The notes below the pieces were generated by a model. The model was not told the origin of the DNA. It saw only the letters and a list, made by a program, of their open reading frames with translations, and ran no database searches. From assembly GCA_021324265.1 (NCBI GenBank), contig JAJPJK010000011.1:1-64000 (forward strand): a stretch of 64,000 bases of DNA. The letters run 5' to 3'. Source of the stretch: Thermoproteota archaeon (GTDB taxonomy: Archaea; Thermoproteota; Thermoprotei; Gearchaeales; Gearchaeaceae). Below are positions 39,534 to 49,190 of this stretch, in pieces (positions within the stretch are counted from its first letter, which is position 1; every line of letters starts with the position of its first letter). The translations under genes were made by a program, and so were the position numbers.

Positions 39534-39893
39534 ATGCAGGATCATTATCTTTGGATATTGACTACCGCACTAGCTTTTATTCAAGTGGCATACGGAAATT
39601 ATATGACAATTTTTGGTTATTCAAACTATTCTATCATACCCCACATAGTTATTGCACTATTAATGCTGATCATCTCCTTGATTGCGATGCCTTCTGTTAA
39701 AGGTCAAGGGAGAAGAATTGCAATTGGAAACGTAGTATTAATAGTATTAAACATCATATTGGGTGGGTTCATTTATACTTTTTACAACCCCTATATAGTT
39801 TTTTTGCATTTCATTTTAGGTTTAGGCATATTATCTAACTTTATCATTTTAATTGCTATTATTAGATATTCAAAGCATGGTCGAGCTATTTGA
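39534..39893 (+). CDS. Small membrane protein, four helices
   Basis: 119 aa, unrecognised. Four hydrophobic segments separated by short loops (WILTTALAFIQVAYG, IIPHIVIALLMLIISLIA, IAIGNVVLIVLNIILGGF, FLHFILGLGILSNFIILIAI). It follows the surface protein by 29 bp and overlaps the aminotransferase start by 17 bp, so the three are likely co-transcribed. The helix count and length recall small quinol- or haem-linked or DUF membrane proteins, without a clear match. Confidence 0.72.
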   Translation: MQDHYLWILTTALAFIQVAYGNYMTIFGYSNYSIIPHIVIALLMLIISLIAMPSVKGQGRRIAIGNVVLIVLNIILGGFIYTFYNPYIVFLHFILGLGILSNFIILIAIIRYSKHGRAI

Positions 39894-40812
39894 GTGGCAA
39901 GAAAAAGATTGTAAAATAAATCTCGCAACAAGCGGCATAGAACCCTTCACTGATATTGAACACCTAGAAAAAGATGATGAAGACCCTTTGTATATACTTG
40001 CAGAGCGTTACAATGTGAAGAAAGAAAATGTTGTCATAGTCCATGGCGCTCAAGAAGGCCTTTTCTTTAGCTTGATGGCAATGAAACCAAAGGAAATATT
40101 CATTCCTCTTCCAGCATATCCTCCCATGTTCGAGCAAGCCTTTGAGTTAGGTATAAAGGTGAATTTCGTTGATGATGTCTATTCACTTAAGAATAAGGTC
40201 ATAGTTATGTCGAATCCCAATAACCCAACAGGGGAGTATATAAATATTGAAGAGCTAGTGAGTAACAATAATATAGTTATTGTAGACGAGATATTCAAGT
40301 ATTTTGTTACGGAAAAAGATGAATTTATAGACAATACTATTTTAATTTCGAGTACAAGCAAGTTTTTTAACTTCAAAAATAAAAAGGTAGGATGGGTAAT
40401 CGCAGGAAAAGAGCTAAGCAAAAAGATAGCAGCAATTAGAGACCTAATCTCTCCTGAACCGATTTCCGAAAAAGGATTGCTACAACTAATTTACAAAAAC
40501 TTTGATGTCTTCAAGAAGAGGAATAGAGAAATAATCAGTAAAAATCTCAATGTGGTAAGAAAAATGAATGTTAAAAAATTCAATATGATCTACAAGGAAA
40601 TGATGCCTGTAATGGTTTTGGAAAGAAAGGGCCTAGATTCTCTTAGATATTGCAATGGTTTATTGAAAGAAAAAGGGATCTTGCTTACGCCACTACATTT
40701 CTTTAAGTGGAAAAATGGGGTAAGATTGTTTATTGGAACTAGTGATCATGAGAAATTTAAGAAAGCTATATCAGAAATAAACAATTATAATGAAAAAAAT
40801 TTACTTAACTAG
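39877..40812 (+). CDS. PLP-dependent aminotransferase, class I/II (short)
   Basis: About 311 aa, shorter than the usual 370-400. IVHGAQEGLFFSLMAM, MSNPNNPTGEYI and VIVDEIFKYF are the fold-type I landmarks; the PLP Lys is in SSTSKFFNFKNKKVGW. It may act on histidinol-phosphate or an aromatic amino acid, which cannot be told. The open frame begins at 39853, but the ATG at 39877 gives a natural start. Its 3' end overlaps the convergent DUF4382 gene by 12 bp. Confidence 0.85.
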   Translation: MVELFEWQEKDCKINLATSGIEPFTDIEHLEKDDEDPLYILAERYNVKKENVVIVHGAQEGLFFSLMAMKPKEIFIPLPAYPPMFEQAFELGIKVNFVDDVYSLKNKVIVMSNPNNPTGEYINIEELVSNNNIVIVDEIFKYFVTEKDEFIDNTILISSTSKFFNFKNKKVGWVIAGKELSKKIAAIRDLISPEPISEKGLLQLIYKNFDVFKKRNREIISKNLNVVRKMNVKKFNMIYKEMMPVMVLERKGLDSLRYCNGLLKEKGILLTPLHFFKWKNGVRLFIGTSDHEKFKKAISEINNYNEKNLLN

Positions 40813-41967
40813 AACGATTGCTCTTGCGTATACTTCTGGATCACCTAGGATAGTAACGACATAGACAATTCCTCTTTGGAATTCCATAATCGGAGTTTCC
40901 ACTTTTCCATCTTCATGTTTAATCACAAAGTTAAATTGAATCTGGCCATGATAAGATAGGGTCGCTGTTTCATTAGGCTGAAGATTGAGACCTGTCCCGT
41001 TTATTAAGATATTTAACAGAATAGTAGAATTCACATTGCTAAGTAGTTCAAGAGATCCGTTCTGCGTTATCTTAAATGCCATAAACATTAAATCTGGAAA
41101 AACATTTTGAATTACTGTTGGTGAGATTAAAGGAATCTTCGCAGCTAGAATTAAAAGTTTAAGATCAACAGTAGTATTACTTATGTTCTTTATTGTTACA
41201 TTGAAACCATTACTGCTTATAGTGACATTCAAAATTTCAATTTTTTCGAATTCTCTTAGCGTTATTAGTTTAGGAAATATAGTGGTATTCCTTAGTGAAA
41301 TCTTTATATGCATTTTAAAGACATCTTCAATCTTTTGATTTCCTATGATTTCCGTAACGTTACTAACTTGGATTGCCTTTGCGTATGGGACCAACATAAA
41401 ACTAGTATCATTTCCTCCTGCAAATACAATTCTTGGAGCGAGATCGACAACTAGCGCTGCAGTAGCATTGGCTTTTAAGCTCAACGGAGGTTCGATCCTA
41501 ACCAAAACTTCACCCGAAGGTACCTTTGCAGTATAGTTCTTGTTTTCATATGTCACGATAGCAGAGGCGTTAATGAATCTTAACAGATTGTAATCTCCTT
41601 CTGGTAATTTGGCTAGACTTATCATTTGTGTGAAATTAACAAGACCCATTAGTTCCAATTCACCTGATTGATTCAAGGATATCCAGTTATCTCCTTCTTC
41701 TTTATGAATGAGAATATTTTGGTAACTCAGGTATATCGCAGTAACATTTGGTGGAGTAATTGGAGGATCCGTCATGAATACTGCAAAATTATAACTAACT
41801 TGACCTCCGCCTGTAGCTGTAGTCGTTTGAGAAGTTGTACCGCTTGTTTGAGAACTAGTAGAGCTCGGGCTTGTTGGCCCCTGCATGTTCATCAATTCTA
41901 CATATGCAATCGTTGAAATGGCTACTATTACTATTACGGCAATAGCTATTGAAATTGCTCGCTTCAT
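40801..41967 (-). CDS. Membrane-anchored DUF4382-like protein
   Basis: 388 aa. An N-terminal membrane anchor (ISIAIAVIVIVAISTIAYV) precedes a Ser/Thr/Gln linker near residues 30-55, then FAVFMTDPPITPPNVTAIYLSY and ILIHKEEGDNWISL, the start of the DUF4382 domain (TDAP... V-HK-...-W). A second beta-rich domain follows (residues about 210-388). Extracytoplasmic; no catalytic residues evident. Transcribed alone. Confidence 0.78.
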   Translation of the reverse strand: MKRAISIAIAVIVIVAISTIAYVELMNMQGPTSPSSTSSQTSGTTSQTTTATGGGQVSYNFAVFMTDPPITPPNVTAIYLSYQNILIHKEEGDNWISLNQSGELELMGLVNFTQMISLAKLPEGDYNLLRFINASAIVTYENKNYTAKVPSGEVLVRIEPPLSLKANATAALVVDLAPRIVFAGGNDTSFMLVPYAKAIQVSNVTEIIGNQKIEDVFKMHIKISLRNTTIFPKLITLREFEKIEILNVTISSNGFNVTIKNISNTTVDLKLLILAAKIPLISPTVIQNVFPDLMFMAFKITQNGSLELLSNVNSTILLNILINGTGLNLQPNETATLSYHGQIQFNFVIKHEDGKVETPIMEFQRGIVYVVTILGDPEVYARAIVLVK

Positions 41968-42057
41968 GAGCTTTCAATGTTATCGATTCGATTTAATACT
42001 AGATTTTTTGACGCTTTCAGAAAAACTTTTGAACAAGCAACTACGCACCTAAAACGA

Positions 42058-43221
42058 TCATTTTTTCTGTGGATTCATACTCAAAAAGAGCATTTTAAGA
42101 ATATCTATAGGCAAATTGTGTTTCATAGCCTTATATATAGCCCTTGCCTGTACTTCAAGCGCATAGTCCTCAGTAAAATTAGAAGGTAAGCTTGTTAAAC
42201 TATCTACCATATCTAAAATCAAAGGTAGCCCTGTAGCAGGATTGAAAAAATTCTTAGAAGATACTATTTGTGTCAGTTCTTTGATATCAAGTTTAGGATG
42301 TTCAATCTCGCATGTTGCAGTATCTGTATAACTTTTGACTTGAATTCTTGAAAGTTTTTTAAAATGCTCTTCTGATAAGCCCAAACTCCTTAAAGGTTCA
42401 TACGCTTTGTCCTTTGCTCTTTCTATTAATTCTTCGTTAACTTGTCTTTTTAAGATTAAGGAAGAAATTTGATTGTAGATTTGGACAAAATTCTCATCGT
42501 GCATATTTGCTACGGTTGCATAATCGAAAATGCTCTGTTCAGGCAATATGTATGTCAAAATTAAGCGATCCAAAAGATCGACATAACTTGCATCCTTATA
42601 TTTCAAGAACATGAGGGCTCCAATTACACGCGTTCTAGACCTTTTAACTACAGCTATGACCTTTTTACTGTCTATTAGTTTGTTCGTTAAATAATAGACC
42701 TCATTTAGGAGTTTCTTCATTTCTTCACTCAATGCCCCCTCTTTTTTAAGCCTCAGAATAGGATAGATGAAACCATAAAAGCTTCCATCTACAATTAAGT
42801 AATCAACTTCGTTCAATATCTCTAAGGCTGATTTCCTTTCTATATAGCTTAGAAGAAGCCCTAATCTTTTGATACTCGACTCATCTGAATATGTTTGCCT
42901 CTCTTTTATGGATCCTACCCTGAAATTCTCAATTCTTTCATTCCCCTTTAATATTAAGGAACAACAACTAAGGACTGCAATCTTCAAGCCAAGTCTGTTG
43001 CTCATGCTCATCGATTTACTTCCATCAACAGCTCCTATTTTGAGTTCCTTATCAGAGAAATTAAATTGATTGAATTCTATTTTCAGGTCGCTCTTTAGCC
43101 TAGTTAACTTCTTAGATACTTCTTTCAAACTGTTCAATATCTTATCCGAATCTTCTTCAGCACGCTTATAGAACTGGGCCTGTAAATCAAGGGGTAGTTG
43201 ATACCAGCTAATTTCCTCCAT
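42058..43221 (-). CDS. nurA: NurA-domain nuclease
   Basis: 387 aa. The NurA core is recognisable from LKIGAVDGSKS (residues about 64-73, first catalytic Asp) and DYLIVDGSFYGFIYP (second Asp), with RSRTRVIGALMFLK and a C-terminal EIEHPKLD. NurA is a 5'-3' DNA nuclease that works with HerA in end resection. The start lies inside the 3' end of herA (14-bp overlap), so they are co-translated. No mre11 or rad50 flank them. Confidence 0.84.
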   Translation of the reverse strand: MEEISWYQLPLDLQAQFYKRAEEDSDKILNSLKEVSKKLTRLKSDLKIEFNQFNFSDKELKIGAVDGSKSMSMSNRLGLKIAVLSCCSLILKGNERIENFRVGSIKERQTYSDESSIKRLGLLLSYIERKSALEILNEVDYLIVDGSFYGFIYPILRLKKEGALSEEMKKLLNEVYYLTNKLIDSKKVIAVVKRSRTRVIGALMFLKYKDASYVDLLDRLILTYILPEQSIFDYATVANMHDENFVQIYNQISSLILKRQVNEELIERAKDKAYEPLRSLGLSEEHFKKLSRIQVKSYTDTATCEIEHPKLDIKELTQIVSSKNFFNPATGLPLILDMVDSLTSLPSNFTEDYALEVQARAIYKAMKHNLPIDILKMLFLSMNPQKK

Positions 43222-44668
43222 CTTTAGGTTCGTAGGTTATTAACAAGGGTACTGGACATGGGTTCATAACTCCCGAGAAATAGAAACGACCATCTTCTAA
43301 GGTCAAGAGATAATCTGCAGAAATCCCGTAAGGCTGTAGCCAATCCTTTGCACCTCCTTCACTTGCTGCATCGAGCGGATGCAATCTTCCATAAAAGTTT
43401 GTATTCAAATTTCTTCGCACTGCAGCGTTTATGCCAATTTCTCCAGCGATGCCCTGCGAAATAAGCGTTAAATTTAAGTTGTGCTTCCTTCCCAATGCAG
43501 CTAGATTTTTTATTTCTTCTGTCACTCTTTCTAAAATTCCCTCTGGCTTGTAAGGGCAATACTGAGGCGCTTCATCAATGACCAGTGCAAGATTTAAGTT
43601 TTGTCCCTTATACATAAGATCCGAAAGTTTCCGTGAAAGAGTCAAAAAAAGACTTAATTTTAGATTAGAAGAGTAACCAGCCAAGTTCAAAACTTCAATC
43701 TTCTTTTCTCGAAGAGAATTCAAGATTTCCTCAATTTCTACATCGCCCATAAGATATCTTATCTGTTCAGTTGTTATTCGCTTCATAGACCTTTCAGCAG
43801 CTCTCCTATTAGCTGCCTGTACATCTCTCCTTTCAACGTTCTCCTTGATATAATTCTGAAGATGTTGATTTAGTTCATTATGTACCTGTTCGGGGCTTTT
43901 TCCATATATCTTATTTTTCCAGCCTGTAACGTATTCCTCAAATGCGTATCTCAAATTGTTTTGACCAAAGAAATTATCCGTAAGCTCGGAAAAATACTCC
44001 ATTATTGCATTTTCCTCCTTCGCAATTTGGGATATATCTATCGTATTATTAGGGAAAAAAGGGACGTAATCTCTACCGCTCCAGTCAAGTACTAATACAT
44101 CATAACCATTCTTGATATAGAAAGGTATCAAAACATTTCTAGTGAACCAAGACTTCCCAGTTCCAGTTGTACCGAAGACTCCTACATGATAGGGTATATA
44201 AAAAGCATCGGCAGGAATTTGCCATTTAGGATGCCCTTCTAGATATGCGTCTAAGAAAGATAACTGCTTACATGAATTCTTTATAAGATCTAAAGGATTT
44301 TCTTCTTCATCGAATATATAAACCGGCGATCTTGGTTGGATTATTAGACGGTTAGATGTTAGCTTTTCATTTCCCTGAAAGGAACCTATGGGGATGACCT
44401 CAAAGGAAAATATTTCTCTAGAACTTGAAGGTTCGCCACCAATTTTAGCATAAGCTACCTCTGGCCTGTATCTGGAGGAATTCAACAATTCATTCTTACC
44501 TTGTCCTTTTCTAAGGATGCCTAATATTTTGCATACAGGTTTTTCCTCTGAACCGTTGAGAACGAGAACAATATCTTCAGCCTTAATAAAATTCTCCATA
44601 TCCTTAATCAGTAAAACCCTTGCTTTAGTCTCGCTGCTTTCATCTGCTATTATCCCTATCTTTTTCAC
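43208..44668 (-). CDS. herA: HerA-like hexameric helicase/translocase ATPase
   Basis: 486 aa from a GTG start. N-terminal beta-barrel (HAS-like) domain, then VFGTTGTGKSWFTRNVL (Walker A) near residue 170, LALVIDEAPQYCP (Walker B) near 365, and a C-terminal segment with an arginine-finger candidate (AAVRRNLNTNF). FtsK/HerA superfamily pump that drives DNA through NurA. An ATTTAAATTC box (44691-44700) about 27 nt before the start suits a leaderless mRNA. First gene of a two-gene operon with nurA. Confidence 0.88.
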   Translation of the reverse strand: MKKIGIIADESSETKARVLLIKDMENFIKAEDIVLVLNGSEEKPVCKILGILRKGQGKNELLNSSRYRPEVAYAKIGGEPSSSREIFSFEVIPIGSFQGNEKLTSNRLIIQPRSPVYIFDEEENPLDLIKNSCKQLSFLDAYLEGHPKWQIPADAFYIPYHVGVFGTTGTGKSWFTRNVLIPFYIKNGYDVLVLDWSGRDYVPFFPNNTIDISQIAKEENAIMEYFSELTDNFFGQNNLRYAFEEYVTGWKNKIYGKSPEQVHNELNQHLQNYIKENVERRDVQAANRRAAERSMKRITTEQIRYLMGDVEIEEILNSLREKKIEVLNLAGYSSNLKLSLFLTLSRKLSDLMYKGQNLNLALVIDEAPQYCPYKPEGILERVTEEIKNLAALGRKHNLNLTLISQGIAGEIGINAAVRRNLNTNFYGRLHPLDAASEGGAKDWLQPYGISADYLLTLEDGRFYFSGVMNPCPVPLLITYEPKDGGN

Positions 44669-44909
44669 ATGTTTCTATCGTTTTATGTTCATTTAAATTC
44701 ATTTTCAAACACTAGAAACACCATCTAATATCATTATTCAGGATATTCCAATTCAACTAAGATAAATTTGCAATCTACCAAAGACTTATTCAACTCCAAA
44801 ATGCTTTTTTAATAAAATCCTATACTAAGATAAAGAACACTAGGAGAACAAAATCTAATAATTATTAACACTAAATAGTAGGAAAAATTATAAAATGTTA
44901 CGATGATTT
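44669..44909. other. AT-rich intergenic region
   Basis: 241 bp between the divergent herA promoter and the tail of lysA. I see only the herA TATA element at its left and T-rich runs that may end the lysine operon; no open frame or RNA structure. Confidence 0.5.
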
Positions 44910-46190
44910 TTAAAGATTATATCGTTTCTCTTTCTTAATAACTTCATCCTCAAAAACTTCACATTCGCTTCCCATGATCACAATTTCTTTGGGTAATTTT
45001 CTTAAATTATACCTGGATGCCATTACGTAACCGTAAGCACCTGCATTTAGTATCGCAAGGATATCGCCTTCCTTAATCTTAGTAATCTTCCTTCTAACTG
45101 CAAATACGTCGCCAGTTTCGCAAAGATTTCCTACAACCGTGGCCTCCTGATTCTCATCGCCACCAATTCTATTGCAATTAACGATTTCATGTTAAGAACC
45201 ATAAAGCACAGGCCTTATTAAATGATTGAAACCGCTATTAACGCCTATTATAATACTACCATATCTAATTTTTACATCAGTTACCTTAACGAGTAAAACA
45301 CCTGCATCAGCTACAATGTACCTTCCTGGCTCAAAGGCAATAGCATCTGTCTCAATATCTTTGGCTATTTTGAAGATATTTGATGCGTAATATTCCAAGG
45401 GAAAATCATCTTGATCTTCACTATATCTCACGCCAGGCCCTCCGCCGAAATCAATAAATTCAAGCTTTACCTTCAACTCTTTTTCAACTTCCTTTGCCTT
45501 TTTAACAAGTAATCTAGAAGCTTCTAAAAATTCATCCACTTCCTCTTTTCTTACCCAATTAGAACCTACATGTTCCTGTAGACCCTTTATGCTATAGCCA
45601 TTATCCATTGCAAATCTTATCGCATGAATGACTTCATCACTAGGTATCGAGAACTTTATAGGAACGCCGTGAGCTTCTCTACCTGCAGTAATGGTTCTCC
45701 ATCCTTGTCCAACACCATGAATACCTGGATCTATTCTAAAGGATAGCTCTTTTTTTATTCCCAACTCTATGAGCTTACTTAGACAAGAGAAAGAATCTAC
45801 ATTTACCCTTAGTTTAATATCTCGAATTTCGTTTAAGTCTTCATGGCTTAAGCTAGATCCTGTGAACAAAATCTTTTGTTCATCGAAACCACAATTAATA
45901 GCAAGTTTTACTTCTTCTGGCGAAACAGAATCTATCCAAGCGTCTTCTTCTCTCAAAATCCTAAGTATGCCCGGGTTTGAGTTTGCTTTCATAGAATAGT
46001 GGATTCTCACATCCCTATCGCTGAATTTTCTAAGCGTATTCAAAAATCTACGGTAATTTTCCTTGACTCTAACTCCGTTGTAAACATATATTGGCGTGCC
46101 AAATTTTTCTGCTAAATTTATTGCAGAATGCCCAGCAATATAAAGTTCCCCATTCTTTACTTCAAGATGATCCTTTATTTCCCACCACAT
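44910..46190 (-). pseudogene. lysA: Diaminopimelate decarboxylase, interrupted by one in-frame TAA
   Basis: Decarboxylates meso-diaminopimelate to lysine (PLP, last step). The first 332 codons carry IHYSMKANSNP with the PLP Lys, LQEHVGSNW and GGGPGVRYSEDQ. At 45192-45194 there is a TAA directly after LIRPVLYGS, where relatives read a sense codon (usually Tyr), and the same frame continues for 93 codons with the family C-terminus: HEIVNCNRIGGDENQEA, VVGNLCETGDVFA (Cys of the dimer active site), NAGAYGYVMASRYNLRK. The tail ends at 44912. Without read-through, the product lacks essential dimer-site residues. The start overlaps dapF by one base. A single-base difference (TAA for TAT or TAC) is the simplest explanation. 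Confidence 0.9.
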
Positions 46191-46975
46191 TATATGTAGA
46201 CTTCTCCCCTTAGAACATATGTAACAGGCCCCTTCATAATAACTCCTTCATCTTTTAGTTCGATAAAAAGGCTCCCGCCTGGTAGCTTAACTTCAACCTT
46301 CTTATCTACGAAACCATAATGATTCGCTACATACGCAGTTGAGCATGCACCTGAGCCACATGCATATGTCATGCCCGCTCCTCTTTCCCAGACATATAGC
46401 TTAATTTTTTCTTTATTCTCAACATATGCGAATTCAACATTCGTTCTATTCGGAAATTCTTTGTGATTCTCAATGAACATGCCATAATCAAGCACATATT
46501 CTTTGAGCCTGTTTTTCTCTTCAGTGAATATTATGAAGTGTGGATTCCCGATAGATGCCTTTACTCCTTTAAATTTCTTGGAACCGACCTCGATTTCAGC
46601 TTCTCCAAGTATTTCAACCTTTCCCATGTTCACACTTACCATGGAATCTTCAATTATCGTTCTAACTACTCTATTACCTACTTCGATCTCTGCTTCTTTG
46701 TCTATTAGACCCTTATCGAATAGATACTTTGCAAACATCCTTATTCCGTTCCCGCACATTTCTGATTCGCTACCGTCAGGATTAAAGATTCTCATCTTAT
46801 ATTTAGCCATCTTTCCTTTGTTGAGAACGAGAATGCCATCAGAGCCTATTCCGAAGTTCTTATCGGATAGTAATACAGATAGCTCGAAGTATTTTTCCTC
46901 AAGCGTAGATTCGAGATCATCGATGATGATGTAACTATTACCAAGTGCATGCATCTTCGTTATTTGCAAATTCAT
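46190..46975 (-). CDS. dapF: Diaminopimelate epimerase
   Basis: 261 aa. Interconverts LL- and meso-diaminopimelate without cofactor. FNPDGSESEMCGNGIRMFAKYL contains the first catalytic Cys and ERGAGMTYACGSGACSTAYVA the second; N-terminal MHALGNSYIIIDD is the family start. Coupled to the upstream aminotransferase by ATGA and to lysA by a 1-bp overlap. Confidence 0.96.
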   Translation of the reverse strand: MNLQITKMHALGNSYIIIDDLESTLEEKYFELSVLLSDKNFGIGSDGILVLNKGKMAKYKMRIFNPDGSESEMCGNGIRMFAKYLFDKGLIDKEAEIEVGNRVVRTIIEDSMVSVNMGKVEILGEAEIEVGSKKFKGVKASIGNPHFIIFTEEKNRLKEYVLDYGMFIENHKEFPNRTNVEFAYVENKEKIKLYVWERGAGMTYACGSGACSTAYVANHYGFVDKKVEVKLPGGSLFIELKDEGVIMKGPVTYVLRGEVYI

Positions 46976-48147
46976 AGTTTCTCTTTAATTATCTCAGAAG
47001 CCAGCTTAATATGCTCATCGTTGGCAACTAATGCAAATCTAACGAATTGGTCAGCATCATTTTCATCTTCATCGAGTGCTAAAAGTTTTCCAGGAGTAAC
47101 GTTAATGCCTATCCTATTTTTTGGATCCAAATTCAAAAGTTTCTTGGTAAAAGCTACCGAATTACCAGTCTTAGCCCAGATATATATCGTAGCGAAAGAA
47201 TAGCACCTAATTCCTTTGCTTTCTAACGCTTCCTTTAGAAGGGCTCTACGCTTTGCGTATATCTGTCTCATTTTCTCTGCATGGTTATCATCCTTAAACG
47301 CTCTAAGTGCACCCTCTTGCAGAACGTTTGCAACACCTGAATCCATTTGTGTCTTGAGCGCAGCAAAATATTTAACTATTTCTTCACCTCCCACAACGAA
47401 ACCCACTCTTAGTCCAGTTGCATTATTTCTCTTCGAAAGCGAGTGAAACGCAATTAAATTGCTCCAATCGTTACTTGCCTGCAATATCGATACCGGCTTC
47501 ACGTCGTAATATATATCAATGTAAGCTTCATCTGAAGCAAGGATCACATCGTATTTCCTTGCCAGAGCTATTAACTCTTGATAGAAGTCAATACCTGCTA
47601 TTGCTGTTGTTGGATTATTAGGATAATTTAGCCACATAATTTTTGGTCTATACTTTTGAAAGAGGAACTCTAGCTCCTCTAAATTTGGCAAAAATCCATT
47701 CGATTCTTTAATGCTATAATAAACAGGTATCCCGCCCGCAAACATCGTACCAGATCGGTATGGCGGATATCCAATAGAAGGAATGAGTACTTTATCTTCT
47801 TGATTTAAGAAAGCCATTGGAAAATGGAATATTGCTTCCTTTGAGCCGCTAGTGATAACGATCTGCTTATTACTATCGACATCTATTCCAAATCTTCTCT
47901 TCAGCCATTCTGCTATCGCAACTCTTAGCTCCTCATGTCCTATATATGGTGGATAACCAGTCCTAGCATGCTTCTCTGCTCCTACCTTTAGTCCTTCTAT
48001 AATTCCATCATACATTGGGTCGCTGGGATCTCCTACACCTAGATCTATGATCTGATAACCATTCTTAATTGCCTCCTGTTTTGCTCTATCGACTTCCGCA
48101 AAGCTATAATTTAAAAATTTCTTTAGCGTCTCGCTAGGCTTGATCAT
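46972..48147 (-). CDS. dapL: LL-diaminopimelate aminotransferase-type enzyme
   Basis: 391 aa class I aminotransferase. IDLGVGDPSDPMYDGII, ARTGYPPYIGHEELR, NYPNNPTTAIAG, SDEAYIDIYY and the PLP Lys in HSLSKRNNATGLRVGF are as in the DapL/DapC group. No dapD, dapE or ddh is seen in the operon, so direct amination of tetrahydrodipicolinate (the DapL route) is the simplest reading; an acyl-DAP aminotransferase (DapC) is the alternative. Overlaps asd by 4 bp upstream and dapF downstream. Confidence 0.85.
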   Translation of the reverse strand: MIKPSETLKKFLNYSFAEVDRAKQEAIKNGYQIIDLGVGDPSDPMYDGIIEGLKVGAEKHARTGYPPYIGHEELRVAIAEWLKRRFGIDVDSNKQIVITSGSKEAIFHFPMAFLNQEDKVLIPSIGYPPYRSGTMFAGGIPVYYSIKESNGFLPNLEELEFLFQKYRPKIMWLNYPNNPTTAIAGIDFYQELIALARKYDVILASDEAYIDIYYDVKPVSILQASNDWSNLIAFHSLSKRNNATGLRVGFVVGGEEIVKYFAALKTQMDSGVANVLQEGALRAFKDDNHAEKMRQIYAKRRALLKEALESKGIRCYSFATIYIWAKTGNSVAFTKKLLNLDPKNRIGINVTPGKLLALDEDENDADQFVRFALVANDEHIKLASEIIKEKL

Positions 48148-49190
48148 AGATAACCTTTGACTTTAAGTAGTTCGGCGATCAAAATAGCACCTCCAGCCCC
48201 GCCTCTTATAGTATTATTCCCTAAGACAAGGAACTTATAATCTAGAACATTGCAATTTCTAATTCTACCTACGGCTACAGACATACCATTACCTAAATTC
48301 CTATCTAGCCTTGGCTGGGGTCTATCTTCTTCCTTCATTACTACGATAGGCTTTGCATAGGAAGGTAAATTAAGCTTCCTTAAAGGATCGAAGTCATCCA
48401 AACATCCGATAAGTTCATCAATTGTTGGCTTCTCTCCTGTTTCAATGGAAACCGACTCTAAATGGCCTTCGCTTACAAATACCCTATTACACGTAGCACT
48501 AACTTGAATATTTGCACGGTTTATCTTTCCATTTTCAAGATTTCCAAATATCTTAAGCGTCTCTTGTTCAATCTTTTCCTCTTCAAGCGATATAAAAGGT
48601 ATGATGTTATCGATGATGTCGAGTGAAGGAACACCTGGATAGCCAGCACCGCTTAAAGATTGCATTGTTGTGACAAGGATTTTCTTAAGCCTGAATTTAT
48701 CGTTTATCGGCTTAAGTGCTAAGCACAATTCTGTCGTTGAGCAATTTGGATGTGTTATAATGAAGCCCTTATATCCTCTCTTCCTTCGTTGAACATCGAT
48801 TAGCGCTAAGCTTTCAGGATTTACCTCAGGTATTAAAAGCGGAACATCTTCGTCAAGCCTATGATTCCTCGCATTACTTATTACTATATACCCCTCCTTT
48901 GCAAAGTTCTCTTCAATACCGCCAGCTATACTAGCATCTAAGGCAGAAAATACCAGCTTACTCTCTAAAGTGGGGCTACACTCCTTTACAACTAGATTGC
49001 TTACCTCTTTAGGTATATTACCGCCTAGCTTCCATCTACTTTTCATGACTTCTCCATATGTTTTTCCAGCCGACTTTTCAGAAGCAGCGACTTCTTTGAT
49101 TTCGAACCATGGATGATTTGATAATAGCTTTACATAACGTTGGCCTACTATGCCAGTGGCACCAAGTATTGCTACGGGTATCTTATTCAT
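48144..49190 (-). CDS. asd: Aspartate-semialdehyde dehydrogenase, archaeal/fungal type
   Basis: About 348 aa. Reduces aspartyl phosphate to the semialdehyde with NADPH. VAILGATGIVGQRYVKLLSNHP at the N-terminus, catalytic Cys in THPNCSTTELCL, SLSGAGYPGVPSLD, and a C-terminal NTIRGGAGGAILIAELL match the archaeal type. The frame is open to an ATG at 49229, but the ATG at 49190 (MNKIPVAILG) gives the family start and overlaps the lysC stop by 8 bp. Confidence 0.95.
   Translation of the reverse strand: MNKIPVAILGATGIVGQRYVKLLSNHPWFEIKEVAASEKSAGKTYGEVMKSRWKLGGNIPKEVSNLVVKECSPTLESKLVFSALDASIAGGIEENFAKEGYIVISNARNHRLDEDVPLLIPEVNPESLALIDVQRRKRGYKGFIITHPNCSTTELCLALKPINDKFRLKKILVTTMQSLSGAGYPGVPSLDIIDNIIPFISLEEEKIEQETLKIFGNLENGKINRANIQVSATCNRVFVSEGHLESVSIETGEKPTIDELIGCLDDFDPLRKLNLPSYAKPIVVMKEEDRPQPRLDRNLGNGMSVAVGRIRNCNVLDYKFLVLGNNTIRGGAGGAILIAELLKVKGYL

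Noticed and set aside
39491..39700. 69-codon plus-strand frame before the small membrane protein
   Set aside because: Overlaps the 119-aa frame, which has regular membrane helices and better context; Cys/His/Tyr-rich product looks out of frame.
45192..45194. TAA in lysA as a recoded amino acid (selenocysteine or pyrrolysine)
   Set aside because: Selenocysteine uses TGA and pyrrolysine TAG; TAA recoding is not known in archaea, and no recoding structure is seen.
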